Assembly: GCF_010500965.1 (NCBI RefSeq)
Contig: NZ_QVMI01000032.1
Location: 28,764 to 92,763 of the forward strand
DNA: 64,000 bases
Reading direction: 5' to 3'
Origin: Bacteroides sp. 51
GTDB taxonomy: Bacteria > Bacteroidota > Bacteroidia > Bacteroidales > Bacteroidaceae
The position numbers and the translations under genes are program-made. This document shows, piece by piece, positions 9,175-15,975 of the stretch (positions are counted from its first letter, which is position 1; the number at the start of each line of letters is the position of its first letter). The notes under the pieces are model-generated. The model searched no databases. It was not told the DNA's origin and saw only the letters and a program-made list of their open reading frames with translations.

Positions 9175-9776
9175 CATGAAAAAGTAACGACTTATAAGTG
9201 CATCGAATAAAAATAGTATCTTTGTGTTTAACTCATCAACAGTCCCCTTTTCCGTATTAAAACATATAAAAACCGACATTTTGACCTGTTTTGGGTTATT
9301 TATACAGTGAAATAGAATAATTTTTTCTCTTTTTTCGTTTTTGCATTATATTTCGCTTATATTTGTCGTGCTCTACTTATTCTTGCAATTAGATGAATGT
9401 TCAGTCTTTTTGGTAACATGATGATTTTGTTATGTCATGCAAAAGAAAGAGTGGATGTTATTCTAAAAAGAATGCAACTACAAATGTTGGTGTTCTGATT
9501 ATCGTTGTATCTGGTTTTAGATCCAGGTACGGAAATATGATTGTCAGGAGCGTCTGCCAGGACGTGATAATATCGACAGATATCTCAAATGAAAGTATAG
9601 TGGTAATTGTTGCCGTCCGGCTATTGTGTCACGGGAGTGAACTGTATCCGGGTGTGAAGCTTAGTGAACTGTGTTTAAATAGTTCATTTAGGCAGTGGAG
9701 CAATTTGCGCGATACTTTAATGTGTCATGCAGTTTTTACGGTTTAAACAATATTTGCAGTAGATCGGTAAAACTGT
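9175..9776. promoter_or_regulatory. Long noncoding region upstream of the recombinase gene
   Basis: About 600 bp between divergent radA and the recombinase. Two plus-strand -7-like boxes are present: TATCTTTG at 9217-9224 and TATATTTG at 9358-9365. Either would give a leader of several hundred nucleotides before the recombinase start. A 104-codon open frame at 9432-9746 has no recognisable features and I do not call it a gene. No repeat or known RNA was recognised. Confidence 0.35.
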
Positions 9777-10733
9777 ATGATGATTAACTATATTGTAAAA
9801 CAGTACGAACGAGAAATGAAAAAAGTATTTTTAACTCAATTTATGGAGAGATTGATTGAGGGACTTGTTCGCGAACAACGTGATGGCACAGCCCACGTTT
9901 ATCGGAGCACCCTCAATAGGCTCAGCAGTTTTATGGAAGGAAGGGATATAACTTTCCACCAGATGACTCCTGAGTGGTTGATGAGATTTGAGAAAAGACT
10001 TCTTGCTGATCAGTTGACGTGGAACACCATTTCAACTTACATGCGAACGCTACGGTCTGTCTACAATCAGGCAATAGATTACGATGTGGCCCCATATGTA
10101 CCTCGTCTATTTAATAAGGTATATACGGGCGTTGACAGCAAGGTGAAACGTGCCGTTAAGCCTGAAACCATGCGTAAGCTAATGATGGAAGACACCTCAT
10201 TAGATTCTAAACAGGCTTTCAGTCGTGACATGTTTGTGTTGCTATTCCTTTTCAGGGGTATGTCGTTTGTCGATCTGGCTTATTTGCGGCGGTGTGATTT
10301 ACAGGGGAATGTAATAACGTACCGCCGTCATAAGACTGGTCGTAGACTCACGGTTGCTGTAAGTAAAGAGGCAATGGAAATCATCCGGCGTAATGAAAAT
10401 GCAGACCCGGAGTCCCCTTTTCTTTTTCCGATAATTAAACAGCCGGGTAGGGGAGAGTACAAGCAGTATGCAAATATGTTGCGTTCTCTTAATTACCGGT
10501 TATCGCAGGTAGCACGCACTCTGAAGCTTAAGGAGCGTATTAGTACGTATGTGGCCCGACATACATGGGCGACTACGGCAGTTAGACAAAATTTCAATCC
10601 CAGTCTGATTTGTGATGCGATGGGACATTCATCCGTGAAGGTTACAGAAACCTATTTTAAGTCTTCTAGAGAGGAGGATATAAATAGGATGAATCGTAAG
10701 ATTGTATCGTTTATTCGGTCTGCGGAAGAGTAA
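9777..10733 (+). CDS. Tyrosine site-specific recombinase, probable invertase of the fimbrial switch
   Basis: 318 aa; a start at 9816 (MKKVFLTQFMERL) is also plausible. Residues about 15-110 form a SAM-like core-binding domain (YRSTLNRLSSFMEGRDITFH). The catalytic domain shows the family residues: Arg in FLFRGMSFVDLAYL, Lys in RRHKTGRRL, HxxR as ARHTWATTA, GHSS, and the nucleophile Tyr in VTETYFKSS. Size and sequence are those of Bacteroidales chromosomal integrases that act on local invertible promoters rather than of a full mobile-element integrase, and no other mobility genes are near. A segment bounded by perfect inverted repeats begins 56 bp after its stop and lies directly before a fimbrillin operon. 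I infer that this enzyme flips it. Confidence 0.92.
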   Translation: MMINYIVKQYEREMKKVFLTQFMERLIEGLVREQRDGTAHVYRSTLNRLSSFMEGRDITFHQMTPEWLMRFEKRLLADQLTWNTISTYMRTLRSVYNQAIDYDVAPYVPRLFNKVYTGVDSKVKRAVKPETMRKLMMEDTSLDSKQAFSRDMFVLLFLFRGMSFVDLAYLRRCDLQGNVITYRRHKTGRRLTVAVSKEAMEIIRRNENADPESPFLFPIIKQPGRGEYKQYANMLRSLNYRLSQVARTLKLKERISTYVARHTWATTAVRQNFNPSLICDAMGHSSVKVTETYFKSSREEDINRMNRKIVSFIRSAEE

Positions 10734-10825
10734 GGTTAAAGAAGTATTCGGTGATGCTAATTCATTGAAAATGAGTGGAAAAACACGTAGTTACTTTGTA
10801 AGTAACAGAAGTGATTATTTTGTCG

Positions 10826-10857
10826 CAAATATAAATATATTTTTTAATGTGCACAAT
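10826..10857 (-). promoter_or_regulatory. Promoter inside the invertible segment, pointing away from the fimbrial genes
   Basis: On the minus strand ATTG (10857-10854) is followed after 20 nt by TATATTTG (10833-10826), a perfect -7 box with a 3-of-4 -33 box at normal spacing. As sequenced it fires leftward towards the recombinase 3' end. After inversion about the segment midpoint the -7 box would lie at 11039-11046 reading rightward, giving a leader of roughly 135 nt before the fimbrillin ATG at 11188. Confidence 0.65.
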
Positions 10858-10929
10858 ATAAAATCACTTTTTTTACGCTAACGCCCCCAAAAACGCTGTT
10901 AGTACCACTAAAACCTAGCGAAAAGATAT

Positions 10930-10967
10930 AAAAAAATCCACATCCCCATGTCTCTTATGAGATGTGG
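10930..10967 (-). terminator. Terminator-like hairpin inside the invertible segment
   Basis: CCACATC (10938-10944) pairs with GATGTGG (10961-10967). Read on the minus strand the stem is followed by seven T (plus-strand A run 10930-10936). In the inverted state it would sit upstream of the fimbrial promoter and face rightward, shielding the operon from recombinase read-through. Confidence 0.55.
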
Positions 10968-11187
10968 GGAAAACTTCTATTGTCCCAACCGGGCGGTCAG
11001 GAACATCCTTTTTTCTTATAAAATGTGCGGAAAGACGCTTCCTTCCCCTCTGATTGACCTTTTCCGTTACTTACAAAGTAACGGGGGAGATACAATGTTT
11101 ATTTAATGCTATGGCTGACATTCTATCTGATTCAATTATAAGTAAGAGAGAACTATTTATTTAATGGAAAACTAAAACAATGATTTT

Positions 11188-12420
11188 ATGAGAAAAAAAA
11201 GTGCTTATGTATGGTCCTTGGTTGCTGCATTGATGATGACGGCCTGTTCCTCGGATCAGAACGATGACGCAGCGAATGTTTCCGGTAAGACGGGAACGTT
11301 TGAACTGAGTATTAGATTTGATGACTCAAGCAAGGGAACCAGAGCACCATCTACTGCTATTCCTTCAACAAGCTGGAGTAATATCAAACAAATCCAGTTC
11401 TTTTTGTATGATAACACTGGTAAGATTGCCTGGTCGGCAATAGAAGTTCCGGGTAATGGTGCGGAAGCAACAAGAAAATATACTTATGCTACTGTTCCTG
11501 CTGCCACTTATACACTTGTTGCTGTGGCTAATGCTCAAAGTGATAATGATGCTGTATTTACAACTACATCAGAAGGACTGAAAAATTGGTCTGTAGCCAA
11601 TGTGTATCAACAAAATGTTGCAAACCTGGCTATCAAGCATGCAACTGGAAGTTGGACTCCTGCTGTTACAGCCGGTAGTAAAGCAGAGACTGACCTTGCA
11701 GGTCTTACTCCACACACACAACCTTCGGAAGTGTTTATGGGTTATCAAACAGGTGTTGTTATAGCTTCTAATGCACCTGCTACTGCCACTTTAGACTTAA
11801 AACGCGAAGTATCAATGATGCGTGTACGTCTGGATCAGAAGAGTTATCCCGATGTGGTCGGAAACGTTGATTTCTCTGATGCAAAAGCAGCCGTTATGCT
11901 TTACAATCTGCCCGAACAAATGAGTATTCGTGAAGGTGACACTGGAGGTGTTAAAACCAGCGGCGGAAATCCTAATACAGTGGTTTCAATATCTACTAAT
12001 GCTCTTTCTGTTGTAGGTGCTTATTCGAACGTATCTAATAACAATGATTATCTGAGTGGTAATTATGGATGGTGGAAAGACGTGATTGTATATCCTAACA
12101 ATGATGGTCGTGCAACTAATGCTACCACTGGGGCTAAGGCTTCTAAACCATATTTCATCGTTATTTGTGGTATTGCGAAAGCTGGTCATCACTATGTTGG
12201 TGGTGCTGCAGCTGCTGTTGGCGCTCCTGTATTCTGGTATGGACAGATTAATGAAGTGTTTACTCCGAATAACATTCGTGAAGTTGACGTGATACTTCAA
12301 ACTGGTGGTCTGCCAGAGCCTCCTCCAGTAATTATAGAGTATGGTGGATTGGAAATCACTGTTAATACTCCTAAGCCTTGGGGACAAAATATTCTGACTT
12401 CAGATCCTATTGAACTGTAA
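11188..12420 (+). CDS. Fimbrillin-type pilin lipoprotein (FimA/Mfa1-like), first gene of operon
   Basis: 410 aa. Lipoprotein signal MRKKSAYVWSLVAALMMTAC with Cys20. The N-terminal beta domain (TFELSIRFDDS, then QIQFFLYDNTGKIAW) and the long Ala/Thr/Asn-rich beta-strand sequence match the FimA/Mfa fold of type V pili, which are exported as lipoproteins, cleaved after an Arg by a surface protease and polymerised by donor-strand exchange. GTRAPST near residue 52 offers such an Arg site; that is inference. As the first and shortest-leader gene after the switch it is probably the stalk subunit. A strong hairpin after its stop could make its mRNA more abundant than that of the downstream genes. Confidence 0.85.
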   Translation: MRKKSAYVWSLVAALMMTACSSDQNDDAANVSGKTGTFELSIRFDDSSKGTRAPSTAIPSTSWSNIKQIQFFLYDNTGKIAWSAIEVPGNGAEATRKYTYATVPAATYTLVAVANAQSDNDAVFTTTSEGLKNWSVANVYQQNVANLAIKHATGSWTPAVTAGSKAETDLAGLTPHTQPSEVFMGYQTGVVIASNAPATATLDLKREVSMMRVRLDQKSYPDVVGNVDFSDAKAAVMLYNLPEQMSIREGDTGGVKTSGGNPNTVVSISTNALSVVGAYSNVSNNNDYLSGNYGWWKDVIVYPNNDGRATNATTGAKASKPYFIVICGIAKAGHHYVGGAAAAVGAPVFWYGQINEVFTPNNIREVDVILQTGGLPEPPPVIIEYGGLEITVNTPKPWGQNILTSDPIEL

Positions 12421-12459
12421 GCTACTTAAGTCCTGAATAATTTTCACTTTCCCGGCACT

Positions 12460-12483
12460 CGGGCAGGTTGTTTTATCTGCCCG
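12460..12483 (+). terminator. Intra-operon hairpin after the major fimbrillin gene
   Basis: CGGGCAG (12460-12466) pairs with CTGCCCG (12477-12483) around a U-rich loop, with CCGG/CCGG flanks that can extend the stem. No T run follows, so partial termination or 3'-end stabilisation of the fimbrillin message is more likely than full termination. Confidence 0.5.
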
Positions 12484-12522
12484 GGCACCGGAAAGCTTAA
12501 TACTAATGAAATAAATTGAAGC

Positions 12523-13437
12523 ATGAGAAAACAATGGCTTCTCATAGTGTTTTTTACAGCATGCATTGCGAGTATATTTTCGTATACAGCATGTACTTAT
12601 GATTATTTCGTAGACGAAACCAACTATATAGTTTATATTCCAGAAGTAAAAGATAAGACTATTGATGGTTGCCGGGTGATGGTATACGATAAATCGGGTC
12701 TGTTGGTGGGCGATAAATCGACCTCAACCTCAACGCATGATACCAAAATTCCCTTAGGTCTTTTTACTTTCCGTCTTCCTGTAGGTGATTATAAAGTATA
12801 CTGCTATGCAAATACCGATGGGGTTGCATTTTCGGACGAAAATTCATATGAAACTTCTGCTTTTAGTTTGCTTAGTCATGAAACAGGAGACTCCTATTCG
12901 CAGCCGTCGGACGTCTTTTTCGATATCCTCGAACATACGGTTAAGCATCCGGGAATTCTGGTTTCCGATACGGCAGCTATCGAACGATATGTGGGGCGGA
13001 TAACCGTACGTTTTAAGAACTTCCCATTCGATATAACCAATCTTGCAAGTATAGACCTGCTTGCCGAAGGAGTCGCTACCAAACAGTATCTTAAACACGA
13101 TACGCTGACGACATATATTGCAGAGGGAGACGTTATGAAACATACAAATGATTTGAGCACCATATCCCTTGCGGGAGGAGTGCTGGAAGTGGATCATCGT
13201 TATTTCCCTTCAGTAGAAAATAGCTACAAGACCTTGAACTTTATGTTCTTTGATTCAGGCGGAACGCAGATCGCAAGAATACCAGTTGGTGTTGCCGATC
13301 CGGACACATATATTCCTTATCGTCTGTATTATGGTAAGCGTCTTATTATTGAAGTAGACCGGTATCTTATTACTACCATTCAGCTTGTAGGCTGGGATGA
13401 AGATATTAAGACTGGCGGAGAAGTAGGCGTGTGGTAA
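12523..13437 (+). CDS. FimB/Mfa2-family fimbrial anchor lipoprotein
   Basis: 304 aa. Signal peptide ends at YTAC (Cys24), predicting lipid anchoring. The N-terminal part (VYIPEVKDKTIDGCRVMVYD and FTFRLPVGDYKVYCYAN) resembles the FimB/Mfa2 family, which caps and anchors the growing fimbria in the outer membrane. Its position just after the major fimbrillin is the usual order in P. gingivalis-type loci. The C-terminus (LITTIQLVGWDEDIKTGGEVGVW) lacks a donor strand-like repeat, consistent with a terminal anchor. It is followed after 22 bp by the DUF3575 gene. Confidence 0.8.
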   Translation: MRKQWLLIVFFTACIASIFSYTACTYDYFVDETNYIVYIPEVKDKTIDGCRVMVYDKSGLLVGDKSTSTSTHDTKIPLGLFTFRLPVGDYKVYCYANTDGVAFSDENSYETSAFSLLSHETGDSYSQPSDVFFDILEHTVKHPGILVSDTAAIERYVGRITVRFKNFPFDITNLASIDLLAEGVATKQYLKHDTLTTYIAEGDVMKHTNDLSTISLAGGVLEVDHRYFPSVENSYKTLNFMFFDSGGTQIARIPVGVADPDTYIPYRLYYGKRLIIEVDRYLITTIQLVGWDEDIKTGGEVGVW

Positions 13438-13459
13438 AATATAAAAAATAAAGAGAAGT

Positions 13460-14062
13460 ATGAAAATAAAGACAGTCATAAGATATATACTAGGTGTAGC
13501 CGTGTTGAGCGCTATGACAACCATAGTCTCAGCTCAAAGCATAAAGATAAATACCCCGTTATGGCTTACCGGTTCTCCTAATGTCGGTTTCGAGTATACA
13601 CTGACTCGTCAGGTAACCTTAAATGCTGATGTGCTATGGATGCCTTATCTGTTTAAAAAGAACGAAGAGGTGTTTCGTATATTCCAAGGTACTATCGAGG
13701 CGCGCTATTATTTAGATCCTCGCAACTACTATACCAACGATTCCTGGGATGGATTCTATGTAGGTCCTTATGCCATGTATGGTAATTTCAACATCGGGTT
13801 GCTGAAAAATGACGATATGGCACAAAGTACCCGCCGTAAAGGATGGGGTGTTTCCGGAGGTGTATCAACCGGTTATAAATTTGCTTTTGGAACCCGTTGG
13901 GCTTTAGACCTGAATATTGGTTTGGGATATGCTCATCTTCAATACGATAAATACCCTTTGGGTGGAGAGTACGTAAACTATCCTTTAGAGCAGAAGAAAA
14001 CCCGTAAGTGGATTGGGCCAACGAAATTCGGTGTGCACCTTGTGTACAACATATTCCGTTAA
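13460..14062 (+). CDS. DUF3575-family outer membrane beta-barrel protein
   Basis: 200 aa with signal peptide MKIKTVIRYILGVAVLSAMTTIVSAQS. The pattern SIKINTPLWLTGSPNVGFEY, MPYLFKKNEEVF, IEARYYLDPR and the terminal aromatic LVYNIFR match DUF3575, small predicted eight-strand barrels found beside fimbrillin genes in Bacteroidales. Role in fimbria assembly is inferred from linkage only. The stop (TAA, 14060-14062) overlaps an upstream ATG of the next frame, so translation is probably coupled. Confidence 0.75.
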   Translation: MKIKTVIRYILGVAVLSAMTTIVSAQSIKINTPLWLTGSPNVGFEYTLTRQVTLNADVLWMPYLFKKNEEVFRIFQGTIEARYYLDPRNYYTNDSWDGFYVGPYAMYGNFNIGLLKNDDMAQSTRRKGWGVSGGVSTGYKFAFGTRWALDLNIGLGYAHLQYDKYPLGGEYVNYPLEQKKTRKWIGPTKFGVHLVYNIFR

Positions 14063-14085
14063 TGTTACGAATAAAAATTGCTGAA

Positions 14086-15954
14086 ATGACAAAGAAGAAA
14101 ACACAGATTTTCCTGTCTGCTATTGCGTTTCTTTTCTTACTCGTGGGAACCATTCCTGCGGTAGCCCAGGAAAGGAACACCAGCCACACCGAAAGGCGGG
14201 CGGACCGGAACTTTATCAGGCAGAAGTTTGATAAGGCAATGTCGCAGTATGAAACAGCTATTAAACGTGAAGAGAGCGAGTTGAACAGAGCATCCATGCA
14301 CATGAAGACCGCACGTTTATATTTCATGCTACGCAATTATGCCAGCTCATCCGAGCACTATGAAAAAGCGTTAGAGATAAACGACGACCTGTTCTCGGTA
14401 GACGATTTGTGCAACTATGTAGATGCGCTACGGTTTATCGGAGAAGATAAAAAGGCCGAAGGCATTTGCCTCAACAATGCATATAAGAATATTTATAGCC
14501 ATTACCAGCGCTATCAAAATACACTGGACGCCCTCGCAATGCGACACGCTATCGTTGAAGATCCGGGATATATTGCAAAGAAACTATCCATCAATGGCCC
14601 TAAGTCGGAATTCTGGGTAGGGAATTATGGGAATAAGCCTTTCTATGCAATGAGCTTTAGTGATTTTAATGATCCCGGCAAACTATTCTTCCACCGCACC
14701 CACTATTATGCGCTGGATGAAACTGATGAGGAAGAGATGGAAGATGCTGACTCCAAACCGAAAAAGGGTAAAACTCCTCGTTATTATGAATATTTCCGCC
14801 GTATACCTGTCGACCTGCAGAACGGGCCTCTTTCTTTCTCGCCCGATATGCGCATGATGGTCACTACAGTACTTGAATATGGCAAGACTAAAACAACTGT
14901 TGATGTAGCTGACAAGGCAACACGTCCTTTCCGGACACAACTACTTTACTCGACATTGAAGCATAGAGGAAACAGATACTCTAAGTATCAACCTATTTTC
15001 CCACAGGAATCCGGGTTCTCTTATGCTCATCCATATCTTTACAATGATGGTAATTCATTGTTGTTTGCATCCGATATGCCAGGTGGTTACGGAGGGTTCG
15101 ACCTTTATGTAACTCACTATGATGGATATGCCGGCGAATGGAGTACTCCTGTAAACCTAGGTCCACAGGTAAATACCGAAGGCGATGAGATTTTTCCGGT
15201 ACTATATGATGACCGTTTAATCTTCTCATCCAACGGACTGCCGGGCTACGGAGGGTACGATTTATTTAGTACGTTCTACGATAAAGATGGAGTTGTTCCT
15301 GGGGGAGTGATTCATTTCCCTTATCCGGTGAACTCGGTTTTTAACGATTATTATATGTGCCCGTTAACTCTGCACACTGCCTACTTTGTTTCCGATCGCG
15401 ACCCTTTATCGCGCGATGATATCTATTTCTTACGCACAATCGAAGAGTTGGGTGCAGAACAAGGCCAACCTTTCTATGGAATGAGCGAAGAGGCAGCGGT
15501 AATGGGTGGACAACTATTACTTAGCGGTATGACAGAAACCGTTGTGCCCGAGTCGGTAACGTTGCAAGAACATGCTCCGAAAGGACTGTTGTTGACCCTT
15601 TATTTCGATTTTGATTCTTATGTATTGTCTCCTGAATCTATAGATCGTTTAAATCACTTCATCAGTGAAATGGGACACTACGCATTCAACGAACTGGTAT
15701 TCGATGGCTATGCCGATGAAATCGGTAGCGAGCAATACAACTATCAGTTGTCCGAGCGCAGGGCAATGGCCGTATCCGACTATTTGCGCCAGCACAAAGT
15801 AATGGTTCCATTTAGTGTTACCGGTCATGGGCGACTTAAACTCTCCGAAAAGGAAGTGAACGAAGAAATGTCTCGTTATCCCTGGACCGAAGGTGGTGTT
15901 GATTGGGTGCGTGTAAACCGCCGTGCCCGCCGTGTTGAAATATATAATAAGTAA
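14086..15954 (+). CDS. OmpA-family protein with TPR and WD40-like (PD40) repeats
   Basis: 622 aa from ATG 14086, chosen because it begins the signal peptide MTKKKTQIFLSAIAFLFLLV and cleaves after AVAQ; ATGs at 14062 and 14008 add a poor N-terminus. Residues about 45-150 form TPR-like helices (QYETAIKREESELNRAS, YASSSEHYEKALEIN). About residues 300-440 carry PD40 propeller repeats (PYLYNDGNSLLFASDMPGGY, FPVLYDDRLIFSSNGLPGYG). The C-terminus is an OmpA peptidoglycan-binding domain (LYFDFDSYVLSPESIDRL, YNYQLSERRAMAVSDYL, NRRARRVEI). The domain set matches PorE-like or fimbria-linked OmpA proteins that tie surface machines to peptidoglycan. Here it probably anchors the fimbrial complex. Confidence 0.85.
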   Translation: MTKKKTQIFLSAIAFLFLLVGTIPAVAQERNTSHTERRADRNFIRQKFDKAMSQYETAIKREESELNRASMHMKTARLYFMLRNYASSSEHYEKALEINDDLFSVDDLCNYVDALRFIGEDKKAEGICLNNAYKNIYSHYQRYQNTLDALAMRHAIVEDPGYIAKKLSINGPKSEFWVGNYGNKPFYAMSFSDFNDPGKLFFHRTHYYALDETDEEEMEDADSKPKKGKTPRYYEYFRRIPVDLQNGPLSFSPDMRMMVTTVLEYGKTKTTVDVADKATRPFRTQLLYSTLKHRGNRYSKYQPIFPQESGFSYAHPYLYNDGNSLLFASDMPGGYGGFDLYVTHYDGYAGEWSTPVNLGPQVNTEGDEIFPVLYDDRLIFSSNGLPGYGGYDLFSTFYDKDGVVPGGVIHFPYPVNSVFNDYYMCPLTLHTAYFVSDRDPLSRDDIYFLRTIEELGAEQGQPFYGMSEEAAVMGGQLLLSGMTETVVPESVTLQEHAPKGLLLTLYFDFDSYVLSPESIDRLNHFISEMGHYAFNELVFDGYADEIGSEQYNYQLSERRAMAVSDYLRQHKVMVPFSVTGHGRLKLSEKEVNEEMSRYPWTEGGVDWVRVNRRARRVEIYNK

Positions 15955-15975
15955 CAGAATATAATAAAACAATAT

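Larger units (their letters stand above)
10790..11082. promoter_or_regulatory. Candidate invertible promoter segment with 17-bp inverted repeats
   Basis: GTTACTTTGTAAGTAAC at 10790-10806 and its exact reverse complement GTTACTTACAAAGTAAC at 11066-11082 enclose 259 bp. Allowing one mismatch, the arms reach 21 bp (10790-10810 and 11062-11082, 20 of 21 matching). Each repeat is itself a dyad, GTTACTT-TGT-AAGTAAC, with an asymmetric 3-bp centre, a plausible tyrosine recombinase core site. The segment lies between the recombinase gene and the first fimbrillin gene and contains no ORF. Inside are one good promoter and one terminator-like hairpin (separate entries). This matches phase-variable promoter switches known for surface structures in Bacteroides. 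Confidence 0.85.

Noticed and set aside
9432-9746. 104-codon plus-strand ORF upstream of the recombinase
   Set aside because: Composition is unlike neighbouring proteins, it has no recognisable motif or signal, and it lies in a region that looks like a long leader. Kept as noncoding.
9777-10733. Integrase as the end of an integrated mobile element
   Set aside because: No att duplication, tRNA target, relaxase or other mobility genes nearby. The adjacent inverted repeats better support a local invertase role.
10790-10806. The repeat itself as a promoter (TTACTTTG resembles a -7 box)
   Set aside because: The second base of the box mismatches TAnnTTTG and no -33 box lies at the right distance on either copy.
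11986-12387. 133-codon minus-strand ORF in the fimbrillin gene
   Set aside because: Antisense shadow of a repetitive Ala/Thr/Asn-rich coding region.
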